From NCBI GenBank assembly GCA_030039135.1, contig JASHQN010000104.1:1-8164 (forward strand): 8,164 nt of DNA. Direction: 5' to 3'. The notes under the pieces were generated by a model. It was not told where the DNA came from. It ran no database searches and saw only the letters and a program-made list of their open reading frames with translations. The DNA comes from Thermoplasmata archaeon (GTDB lineage: Archaea; Thermoplasmatota; Thermoplasmata; Lutacidiplasmatales; UBA184). The first letter of the stretch is position 1, and the number at the start of each line of letters is the position of its first letter. A program made the position numbers and the translations under genes. This document shows positions 1 through 5,426 of the stretch, in pieces.

Positions 1-1104
1 TCCCGCACCCTTCACCCGTCCGGCGACCGGGTCGTCCCACTCGACGAACATCCCCCGACTGCGGTAGTGCGGGTCGCGCGCGAGGTCCGCGATGTCCGAG
101 ACCCGCGCGATGGCGACGTCGTGCTCGCGTCCGAGCCGTTCGAGGTCGTCCCGGGTGCGGGTCCGACAGAACGCCGCGATCGCCGCGTCGACCGGGGCGC
201 GATGGGCCAGCCGATAGTCGCGGTCGTCGAAGGCCGGGTCGTCGAATCCGATCAGCTCCTTGAGCGCGACCCAGGCGTCGGGCGTCGGCGCGGCAACCAC
301 GACCCACCCATCGGCGGCGCGGTGCACGTCGTACGGGTGCAGGCGAGCGTGCGCAGAGCCGTACCGGCCGCGGACGATCCCCCGCATGAAGTAGTCGAGC
401 GCGAGGTTCTCGAGCAACACGAAGAAGATCTCGTACTGCGCGACATCGACCGCCTGGCCACGGCCGGTCCGCTGGGCGTGGTAGTGCCCCATCAGCGCGG
501 CCGCCGCGGACGCGAGCCCGGTGACCGTGTCGTTGAGCGCCGTCCCCGACCGCATCGGCGGGTCGGGGTCGGGATTTCCTTGCAGGGAGAGGTACCCGCT
601 GAACGCCTGGGCCGTCAGGTCGTACGACGGTTGGGCGACCCGGCCCGGCTCCCCCGTCTGGCCGTGTCCCGAGACGTGCACCACGGTGAGGCGAGGATTC
701 GCCTCCCAGACGACGGCGTCGGAGAGCCCGAGCCGGTCGTACGTCCCCGGCCGCGACGATTCGATCCAGACATCGGCCCAGCGGACGAGGTCGAGGAAGA
801 CCGACCGACCCTCGGGCTGTCGCAGGTCGAGCCCGACCGAGAGTTTGTTCCGGGAGTACTGCACCCACGACTCGGAGACGGACTCCTCCGGGGCGCTACC
901 GGGGAGGAGCGGGCGGAGCGTCCGCGTGGCATCCGCGTAGGGAGGTCCGAACGGGGGACCTTCGAGGTGGACGACGGTCGCGCCGAACTCTCCGAGGTAC
1001 GTCGCGGCCCACGGTCCCGCGACGAAGCGGGCGGACTCCAGGACCTTCAGCCCGGCGAGCGGTCCGTACGGAGGCACGAGCGTCGGTTCGTTCGTCTCCG
1101 GCAC
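1..1104 (-). CDS. Class III CoA-transferase, CaiB/BaiF family (partial, C-terminus beyond left edge)
   Basis: Reading the minus strand from GTG at 1104 gives 368 uninterrupted codons to the window edge; family members are usually near 400 residues, so only the tail is missing. These enzymes move CoA between carboxylic acids through a glutamyl/aspartyl-CoA intermediate in the cytoplasm. The N-terminus (YGPLAGLKVLE, then AGPWAATYLGEFGATVVHLE) is the family's Rossmann entry. SRNKLSVGLDL, HVSGHGQTG and AQAFSGYL follow. The expected catalytic aspartate is D192 in ALNDTVTG, placed by recall alignment with E. coli CaiB D169; GRGQAVDVAQYE comes next. Overall it resembles carnitine CoA-transferase CaiB more than formyl-CoA transferase, but the substrate cannot be read from sequence. 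A second in-frame GTG at 1077 is a possible start. GTG 1104 is preferred because a TATA-like patch lies about 26 bases upstream of it. The gene is divergent from the diiron gene and has no evident link to aromatic synthesis. Confidence 0.9.
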   Translation of the reverse strand, partial: MPETNEPTLVPPYGPLAGLKVLESARFVAGPWAATYLGEFGATVVHLEGPPFGPPYADATRTLRPLLPGSAPEESVSESWVQYSRNKLSVGLDLRQPEGRSVFLDLVRWADVWIESSRPGTYDRLGLSDAVVWEANPRLTVVHVSGHGQTGEPGRVAQPSYDLTAQAFSGYLSLQGNPDPDPPMRSGTALNDTVTGLASAAAALMGHYHAQRTGRGQAVDVAQYEIFFVLLENLALDYFMRGIVRGRYGSAHARLHPYDVHRAADGWVVVAAPTPDAWVALKELIGFDDPAFDDRDYRLAHRAPVDAAIAAFCRTRTRDDLERLGREHDVAIARVSDIADLARDPHYRSRGMFVEWDDPVAGRVKGAG

Positions 1105-1126
1105 GGCGAACGACCGGGGGTACCTC

Positions 1127-1134
1127 GATAACCC
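1127..1134 (-). promoter_or_regulatory. Putative TATA element for the CoA-transferase gene
   Basis: Read on the minus strand this is GGGTTATC, an A/T patch in otherwise GC-rich DNA. It is centred about 26 bases before the GTG at 1104. There is no Shine-Dalgarno sequence in front of that GTG, so a leaderless transcript starting at or next to the start codon is likely. The match to the archaeal TATA consensus is weak; the call rests mainly on spacing. Confidence 0.35.
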
Positions 1135-1160
1135 GAGAGGTTCACCCGGGAACCTCGGAC

Positions 1161-1169
1161 AGTAAGTAG
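1161..1169 (+). promoter_or_regulatory. Putative TATA element for the diiron-protein gene
   Basis: AGTAAGTAG is the most A/T-rich stretch of the divergent spacer on this strand. It is centred about 25 bases before the ATG at 1190. No Shine-Dalgarno sequence precedes that ATG, which fits leaderless archaeal transcription. It is a weak consensus match supported by spacing. Confidence 0.4.
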
Positions 1170-1189
1170 CGTGGCCCGGTCCAACGGCG

Positions 1190-1930
1190 ATGCCCGAGCC
1201 TCCCTGGGACCGGTACGAGGGCGCGAAGTTCCGCGACGAGCTCACGAAGTACAAGATGGCGAATCATCCGTTCAAGACCCACCCCTTCTTCGCCCGGATC
1301 GAGCGCGGCGAGATGCCGAAGCCCACCGTCCGGGCTTGGGTCAAGCAATTCTACCCGTGGCTCGCCTCCGTGCCGGTCGCGATGGCCGAGCGGTTCTCGA
1401 ACTGCTCGTGGGAGCCGTCGAACGACCGATACCGCCGCATGATCCTCGATCAGCTCGTCGAGGAAGCCGGTGACCCGAAGGGCAAGGCGCCCGGCCATCC
1501 GGAGCTCTGGCTGAGGTTCTGCGAGGGTATCGGGGTCCCGCGAGCCGAGGTGCAGTCCGCCCCGCTGCTGCCGAGCACGATGGTGGCGATCGACGATTTC
1601 CTCTACACGAACCGCATCAACCCGTTCTACGTCTCGGCCGCGGGCTCCTCCGAGCCGCCGAACGTCGAGCTCTGTGCGCGGCTCCTTCCGGCCTTCCGCA
1701 AGCACTACGGCGTCGACGAGGACCATCTTGAGTACTACCGGCTCCACGTCACGGCGGACGTCGAGCACAGCGAATGGATCGGACAGATCGTCGCGGGGTT
1801 CGCGAATTCGCCCGAGGTCCGCCGTCAGATGTGGGACCAGATGCTCCGCGGGTTCTCGATCCACGCCCTGCTCGTCGACGGCGTCCTCGCCGCCGCCAAC
1901 GGGGGGGCCGATCCGAACAAGATTAAATAG
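1190..1930 (+). CDS. Heme-oxygenase-like diiron protein (TenA/PqqC/CADD-like, HDO superfamily)
   Basis: This 246-residue, mostly helical protein has the normal length for the TENA/THI-4/PqqC fold. The region RIERGEMPKPTVRAWVKQF and then GHPELWLRF is typical of the group annotated as iron-containing redox enzymes. By recall alignment with chlamydial CADD (ligands E81, H88, E142, H174, D178, H181) I find E92, H103, E155, H186, D190 and H193. The last three sit in LHVTADVEHSEW with exactly the same spacing. A complete metal-ligand set argues for a diiron or Fe/Mn oxidase rather than a TenA thiaminase or a cofactorless PqqC. The residues CADD sacrifices or uses to make p-aminobenzoate (Y27, Y141, K152) appear as F34, S154 and L165, so the same self-consuming chemistry is not predicted. 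The substrate is unknown. It lies upstream of the chorismate operon on the same strand, but probably has its own leaderless promoter. Its last codons overlap the promoter proposed for the next unit. Confidence 0.85.
   Translation: MPEPPWDRYEGAKFRDELTKYKMANHPFKTHPFFARIERGEMPKPTVRAWVKQFYPWLASVPVAMAERFSNCSWEPSNDRYRRMILDQLVEEAGDPKGKAPGHPELWLRFCEGIGVPRAEVQSAPLLPSTMVAIDDFLYTNRINPFYVSAAGSSEPPNVELCARLLPAFRKHYGVDEDHLEYYRLHVTADVEHSEWIGQIVAGFANSPEVRRQMWDQMLRGFSIHALLVDGVLAAANGGADPNKIK
1921..1930 (+). promoter_or_regulatory. Putative TATA/BRE element of the shikimate operon, overlapping the preceding stop codon
   Basis: GATTAAATAG, preceded by purine-rich AACAA, is the best TATA-like match in the window. 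It doubles as the final Ile-Lys-stop codons of the diiron gene, using ATT and AAA where GC-rich codons dominate. Transcription starting about 25 bases downstream would begin at about 1950-1953, on the ATG of the small leader ORF. The distance from the element's centre to that ATG is about 27 bases. Confidence 0.55.
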
Positions 1931-1952
1931 CGGCGAGAGGCTCGCGAGAACG

Positions 1953-2024
1953 ATGGCAGGCCGTCCGGACCGGAGTGCAACCGCCCGGTCGTCGGGCCGG
2001 GCTGCCGCGACCTGGCTCTGGTGA
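1953..2024 (+). CDS. Putative Trp-containing leader peptide upstream of aroA'
   Basis: This is a 23-codon ORF from ATG to TGA. The peptide is rich in Arg, Ala and Ser and ends ATWLW, so codons 21 and 23 are both TGG, directly before the stop. It sits where a leaderless transcript from the TATA element at 1921-1930 would begin. It is followed by inverted repeats and then the Shine-Dalgarno sequence of aroA', the first gene of a pathway that supplies Trp. The arrangement resembles bacterial amino-acid leader peptides, in which ribosomes slow at codons for a scarce amino acid. A function in sensing charged tRNA-Trp is inference. A chance ORF is the main alternative, since stop-free frames are common at this GC content and TGG is not rare. 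Confidence 0.4.
   Translation: MAGRPDRSATARSSGRAAATWLW
1983..2002 (+). promoter_or_regulatory. Leader hairpin 1 (inside the leader ORF)
   Basis: GCCCGG (1983-1988) is complementary to CCGGGC (1997-2002), giving a perfect 6-bp GC stem with an 8-base loop. It lies within the leader ORF before the Trp codons, so a translating ribosome would melt it. Short GC stems are common in such DNA, so the call is tentative. Confidence 0.3.
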
Positions 2025-2076
2025 ACGGGAGGCGCCGGGAGGGCGCCCCCATCCGCGGCTCCGTAGGGGGTCGCGG
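2005..2076 (+). promoter_or_regulatory. Possible long-range helix 2005-2012 / 2069-2076 in the aro leader
   Basis: CCGCGACC (2005-2012), directly before the first Trp codon, is perfectly complementary to GGTCGCGG (2069-2076). This 8-bp helix would enclose the hairpin at 2028-2050. A ribosome paused at the Trp codons (2013-2021) would cover the left arm and prevent pairing. The right arm overlaps GGGGG (2066-2070), which can instead pair with CCCCC (2046-2050), so two folds compete. Folding was judged by eye only. Confidence 0.3.
2028..2050 (+). promoter_or_regulatory. Leader hairpin 2, GGCGCC inverted repeat
   Basis: GGCGCC at 2031-2036 and again at 2042-2047 form a 6-bp stem with loop GGGAG. 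The stem extends past one A-C mismatch through GG (2028-2029) and CC (2049-2050). It starts four bases after the leader stop codon. There is no T-run behind it, so it does not look like a simple intrinsic terminator. Confidence 0.4.
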
Positions 2077-2093
2077 GTCGCTCCCTTTCGGCG

Positions 2094-2122
2094 TTCTCCC
2101 TTCGAGATAGAACGAAGGAGGA
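2094..2122 (+). promoter_or_regulatory. Hairpin sequestering the aroA' Shine-Dalgarno sequence
   Basis: CTCCCTTCG (2096-2104) pairs with CGAAGGAG (2113-2120) with one bulged C, and can extend by TT (2094-2095) with GA (2121-2122), one pair being a wobble. The loop is the 8-base AGATAGAA (2105-2112). The right arm contains GGAGG (2117-2121), the ribosome binding site of aroA', so the folded state should lower initiation. The loop is A-rich and could also be read as a weak TATA-like patch 22 bases before the GTG. The strong Shine-Dalgarno sequence makes a leadered message more likely. Confidence 0.5.
2117..2121 (+). promoter_or_regulatory. Ribosome binding site of aroA'
   Basis: AAGGAGG ending at 2121 stands 8 bases before the GTG at 2130. 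This fixes that GTG as the start and shows the gene is translated from a message with a leader, unlike the two upstream genes, which lack such a site. Confidence 0.8.
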
Positions 2123-2129
2123 AACACCG

Positions 2130-2879
2130 GTGTACGGCAAAACGATCCGACTGAAGAGGGTCTTCCCCACGCCCGAACGACGGCTGTTCTCGGTCCCCCT
2201 CGACCACGCGCTGTCGATGGGACCGATCGACGGGCTGGAGGCGCTCGCGCCCCTCGCGACGGACCTCCAGGAAGGAGGAGCGGATCTCCTCATCGTCACC
2301 AAGGGCGCGGTGCGCGAGCTCGCGCCGGTCCTGCGCCCGAGCACCCTGCTCGGAGTGCACGTCTCGGCCTCCACGAGCCTCGGGCCGGGCTCGAATCACA
2401 AGCGCCTCGTAGGCACCGCGGCCGAGGCGGTCGGCCTCGGAGCCGATCTCCTCTCGGTTCAGGTGAACTTCGGCGTCCCCGAGGAAGGCGACATGCTCGC
2501 GGACCTCGGGACCGCGGTCGACCAATGCCGGGCGCTCGGGCTCCCCCTCCTGTGCATGGCCTACGTCAAGAAACCCTCCGGGGGCACGCCCGACGAGCTT
2601 CGGCACGCGGCGCGCGCGGCCGCCGATCTCGGGGCTGACATCGTCAAGACGAGCTACCCCGGTTCGGTCGAGGAGTTCGGCCGTCTCTGCCGAACCACCC
2701 CCGTACCGGTCCTGATCGGGGGCGGCGTCCGCCTGGACGACGAGTCGGCCTTTCTCGAGCTCGTTCAATCCTCCGTTCGCGCCGGGGGTGCGGGAATCTG
2801 CATCGGCCGAAATCTCTTCCAGCGTCGGCCGGTCGAGCCGCTCGCGCGACGCATCGCGACGCTCCTCCACGGAGAGTGA
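2130..2879 (+). CDS. aroA': 2-amino-3,7-dideoxy-D-threo-hept-6-ulosonate synthase (ADH synthase)
   Basis: This 249-residue class I aldolase of the DhnA/FbaB group makes ADH, the first committed intermediate of the archaeal route to dehydroquinate. The N-terminal GKTIRLKRVF aligns with M. jannaschii MJ0400 (recalled), which supports the GTG start. Visible barrel elements are PLDH with D25, VTKG at 56-59, VQVN at 110-113, Y145 and the Schiff-base lysine K173 in ADIVKTSYPG. The phosphate-binding GGGVR and C-terminal GICIGRNLFQR follow. Some positions differ from MJ0400: HVN is QVN, DHG is DHA and YPRG is YVKK. The C-terminus is about ten residues shorter. Position first in a complete shikimate operon makes ADH synthase far likelier than fructose-bisphosphate aldolase. 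The next gene starts 10 bases after the stop. Confidence 0.9.
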   Translation: MYGKTIRLKRVFPTPERRLFSVPLDHALSMGPIDGLEALAPLATDLQEGGADLLIVTKGAVRELAPVLRPSTLLGVHVSASTSLGPGSNHKRLVGTAAEAVGLGADLLSVQVNFGVPEEGDMLADLGTAVDQCRALGLPLLCMAYVKKPSGGTPDELRHAARAAADLGADIVKTSYPGSVEEFGRLCRTTPVPVLIGGGVRLDDESAFLELVQSSVRAGGAGICIGRNLFQRRPVEPLARRIATLLHGE

Positions 2880-2889
2880 CCTCGGACCG

Positions 2890-3921
2890 GTGACGCGCGA
2901 GCGGGTGACGATCGCATTGCGCGCGGAGGCGCCGGAGTCGCGCGCCGCCATCGTTGACCGGGCGCGCCGCCGCGGATTTTCCCGGTTCCACGACGCGTCG
3001 GTCGAGCCGCTCGCGGCCGGACCGGGCGAGGAGGTCGTCGTCCGCCGGGCCGACCGGCTCTACGGAGCGGGGCTTCCCGCTGAGGGCGCGGCCGTCGTGG
3101 CCGTTTCGGACGCGACGGCCCTCGAGGTCGCGACCCAACGCGCACCCGAGGGCGGAACGCTCGTGATCGAGTGGGGCGGCGATCGGATCATTCCCCTCGA
3201 GAACGCGATCGCGGCACGGGCCGGTCGCTACGCGATATGGGTCTACGCCCGGGGTCCGCTCGAAGTACCGGGCGCGCTCGGAGCCCTCGAGCACGGCGCC
3301 GACCGGGTGATCGTCGAGGTCCACCGGCCCGAGGAGATCGACGTCCTCGAATCGATCGTCGAGGGCCCGGTGCCGGGCCGCCTCGACTGGACGATCGTCC
3401 CCGTCACATCGGTGACGTCCGCCGGGGTCGGAGACCGCGTCATCGTGGACACCACCTCGCTCCTCCGGCCTTCCGAAGGGCTTCTCGTCGGGAGCACGGC
3501 CGCCTTCCTCTTCCATGTGGCGAGCGAGGCGATCGGCTCCGAATTCAGCCGACCCCGCCCGTTCCGAGTGAACGCGGGCGCGGCCCATTCCTACGTCCTC
3601 ATGGCTGACGGTTCGACGCGCTACCTCGCCGAGCTCGCCGCGGGAGACGCGGTCCTCGTCGCCGAGCCCGGCGCTGACGTCCGTTCGGCGCGCGTGGGCC
3701 GGATCAAGATCGAGCGCCGGCCGCTCGTGGTCGTGACGGCCGACGACGGGGGGCATGCTCGGACCGTCTTCTTGCAGGAGGCGGAAACGGTCCGCCTCAC
3801 GACCGAGTCGGGACGGTCCTCGACGACGAGCCTTCGAGCGGGAGCCTCCGTCCACGGCGTGCGACTGCCGCCGGCTCGGCACCTGGGACGCACGGTCGAG
3901 GAGACGATCGAGGAACGATGA
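2890..3921 (+). CDS. aroB': 3-dehydroquinate synthase II
   Basis: This 343-residue enzyme carries out NAD-dependent oxidative deamination and ring closure of ADH to 3-dehydroquinate. It replaces bacterial AroB and acts directly after the preceding gene's product. Family signatures include RIIPLENAIA near the middle, GVGDRVIVDTTSLL, EGLLVGSTAAFLFHVASE, RPFRVNAGAAHSYV, TRYLAELAAGDAVLV and VGRIKIERRPLVV. The C-terminal LQEAETVRL and GRTVEETIEER are also typical, and the length is normal. GTG at 2890 is chosen because longer in-frame starts run deep into aroA' and no other start codon lies between. GGAGAG at 2871-2876 may serve as a distant ribosome site, or translation may be coupled to aroA'. 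An in-frame GTG at 2905 is possible. The stop overlaps the next start as ATGA. Confidence 0.93.
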   Translation: MTRERVTIALRAEAPESRAAIVDRARRRGFSRFHDASVEPLAAGPGEEVVVRRADRLYGAGLPAEGAAVVAVSDATALEVATQRAPEGGTLVIEWGGDRIIPLENAIAARAGRYAIWVYARGPLEVPGALGALEHGADRVIVEVHRPEEIDVLESIVEGPVPGRLDWTIVPVTSVTSAGVGDRVIVDTTSLLRPSEGLLVGSTAAFLFHVASEAIGSEFSRPRPFRVNAGAAHSYVLMADGSTRYLAELAAGDAVLVAEPGADVRSARVGRIKIERRPLVVVTADDGGHARTVFLQEAETVRLTTESGRSSTTSLRAGASVHGVRLPPARHLGRTVEETIEER

Positions 3922-5426
3922 GCAGCGCGCGCCCTCTCGTGGTCGTCTCGTTGCCCGGCCGTACGGTCGAGGAGGTCCGGAACGAGGTCGTGGCGGCGAA
4001 GGCCTCCGGCGCCGACGCGGCCGAGGTGCGTTTCGACCGGTGGGCTCCGGGAGAGCGGAGTCGGGCGCGCGAACTCTTCCCCTCGCCGATCCCGCTCGTC
4101 GCCACGCTGCGCTCGCACGCGGAAGGCGGCGCCGGCCCCGACGAGCCCGCCGAACGCGCGGGAGACCTCCTCGCGCTCGCGCGCCTGCCGTTTCAATGGA
4201 TCGACCTTGAGGCGGACCGCGACCTTCCGCTCGAGCCGAAGCTCCCCCCGCCGTCGGCCCTCGGGCGCATCGTCTCCTCGCACCTTCCCGAGGGTGCCCC
4301 GATAGCCGAGATCGCGCGACGATTGCGCGGCGACGGGCCGTCGGACGCGATCCGGAAGGTCGTGGTCATGGCGTCGGTCGGCGCGCTCCTACGAGAGATA
4401 CTCCCGGCGCTGCCGCCGCCCGAGGAAGGGGCGCGCGTCCTGCACACGACAGGGCCATCGGGAGGGCTCTTGCGAGCCTGGGCTGCGCGCCTCGGCTTCC
4501 CTCTCGTCTACGCGCGCCCTCCTCCGACGAGGGACGGACCCGCGGTGGCGCCGATCGAGGCGAGCCAGATCCCGGCGGACCGGTTGCGGTACTTCCTGGA
4601 TGGCGGAGCGTCCGCGCCGATCTTCGGGATCGTGGGCCACCCGGTCGCTCACTCGCTCAGCCCGTACCTGCACTCGCGGTGGATGCGCGGAGCCGGCCAG
4701 AGGGGGCTGTACGTCGCGTTCGACATCGCGAGCGAGTCGGAGTTCGTGGACTGCATCCCGGCGCTCGTCGACGGCGGGTTCCGGGGGATCAACGTCACCC
4801 ACCCGTGGAAGCAGGTCGCGGTCGCGACCGCGAGCCGGGTCGGTCGCGGCGCGGAGGTCTGCGGCGTGGCGAATTGCCTCACGTTCCGCGACGACGACGT
4901 CGAGGCCGAGAACACCGACCTCGTCGGGATCCTTCGTCAACTCGAGGAGTACCGACGGGCGGGGAATTGGGACGGAGGCGAGCTCGCCGTCGTCGGCTCG
5001 GGTGGCGCTGCGGCCGCTACCCTCGCGGCGGCTCGCGAGCTCCGCGCCTCGGCGTTCGTGATCGGCCGGGACCCGGGGCGCGTCGTCGCGCTCGCCGAGG
5101 CGTTCGGCGCGACGCCTCTCACCGAGGACCGGGCACGCCCGTTCTCCCTCGTCGTGCACGCCACGACCGTCGGGAGGGGGGACTCCGGGCCCCTCGCCGC
5201 GCCGCTCCGGGCCTTGATCGCCCCAGGCGGTCGCGTCCTCGATTGGGTCTACTCTCCGGTCGACCGAATCGTCGCCTCGACCGCGGAGGAGGCCGGGGCG
5301 ACGTACGAGGACGGGTGGAGGCTCCTCGTCTACCAGGCCGCCGCTACGTTCGGAGTCTGGTGGGACAGCGAGCCGTCGAGCGAGGCGGTCGCCGCGACGC
5401 TCAAGGAGGGTCCGTGCACGGAATAG
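3918..5426 (+). CDS. aroDE: Bifunctional 3-dehydroquinate dehydratase (type I) / shikimate dehydrogenase
   Basis: This 502-residue fusion does steps three and four: dehydroquinate to dehydroshikimate, then to shikimate. Residues 1 to about 225 are type I dehydratase: AEVRFD (E36, R38, D40), ATLRSHAEGG, H122 in IVSSH, Schiff-base K147 in IRKVVVMAS, and PSGGLLRAWAARLG. Residues from about 233 are AroE: GHPVAHSLSP (S246, S248), INVTHPWKQ with catalytic K298, N319 in VANCL, D334 in ENTDLVGI, GSGG at 360-363 and Q473 in LLVYQAA. The motif after the second dinucleotide-fold strand, usually NRT in NADP enzymes, is GRD (383-385), so cofactor preference is uncertain. Both active sites look intact and there is no stop or frameshift at the joint. 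Plants and chlamydiae also fuse these domains. ATG at 3918 overlaps the upstream stop by four bases, with GAGGA just before it. Confidence 0.93.
   Translation: MSSARPLVVVSLPGRTVEEVRNEVVAAKASGADAAEVRFDRWAPGERSRARELFPSPIPLVATLRSHAEGGAGPDEPAERAGDLLALARLPFQWIDLEADRDLPLEPKLPPPSALGRIVSSHLPEGAPIAEIARRLRGDGPSDAIRKVVVMASVGALLREILPALPPPEEGARVLHTTGPSGGLLRAWAARLGFPLVYARPPPTRDGPAVAPIEASQIPADRLRYFLDGGASAPIFGIVGHPVAHSLSPYLHSRWMRGAGQRGLYVAFDIASESEFVDCIPALVDGGFRGINVTHPWKQVAVATASRVGRGAEVCGVANCLTFRDDDVEAENTDLVGILRQLEEYRRAGNWDGGELAVVGSGGAAAATLAAARELRASAFVIGRDPGRVVALAEAFGATPLTEDRARPFSLVVHATTVGRGDSGPLAAPLRALIAPGGRVLDWVYSPVDRIVASTAEEAGATYEDGWRLLVYQAAATFGVWWDSEPSSEAVAATLKEGPCTE
5405..5409 (+). promoter_or_regulatory. 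Ribosome binding site of aroK inside the end of aroDE
   Basis: AAGGAGGG lies in the last aroDE codons, with GGAGG ending 4 bases before GTG 5414. It decides the kinase start against longer upstream readings of that frame. Confidence 0.7.

Noticed and set aside
67..1131. 354-codon open frame on the plus strand
   Set aside because: It is antisense to the CoA-transferase, whose minus-strand reading has clear CaiB-family motifs. The plus translation is low-complexity Arg/Pro/Gly with no recognisable motif, as expected from GC-rich third positions.
1190..1930. TenA thiaminase or PqqC assignment for the diiron gene
   Set aside because: A full set of six metal ligands in CADD spacing is present, and no PQQ genes are nearby, so a generic HDO call is safer.
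2028..2050. GGCGCC repeat as a transcription terminator of the diiron gene
   Set aside because: No T-run follows the stem, and archaeal intrinsic termination depends mainly on T-rich tracts. It is more likely leader structure or chance.
2021..2110. GTG-started 29-codon ORF overlapping the leader stop
   Set aside because: It has no Shine-Dalgarno site, no recognisable features and ends inside the SD hairpin loop. It is probably a chance frame.
2788..2889. Earlier ATG for DHQ synthase II at 2788
   Set aside because: It would overlap aroA' by 92 bases and add residues with no family similarity. GTG 2890 gives the normal length.
1142..3882. Long minus-strand open frames (1142-2374, 1923-2951, 2644-3882)
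   Set aside because: They lie opposite well-supported plus-strand genes, cross gene boundaries and translate to Arg-rich sequence without domains. High GC removes stop codons from shadow frames.
4679..5413. N-terminal extension of the shikimate kinase reading frame
   Set aside because: This part is out of frame with aroDE and Arg-rich. Real kinase sequence begins at GTG 5414 behind GGAGG, and the family N-terminus starts there.
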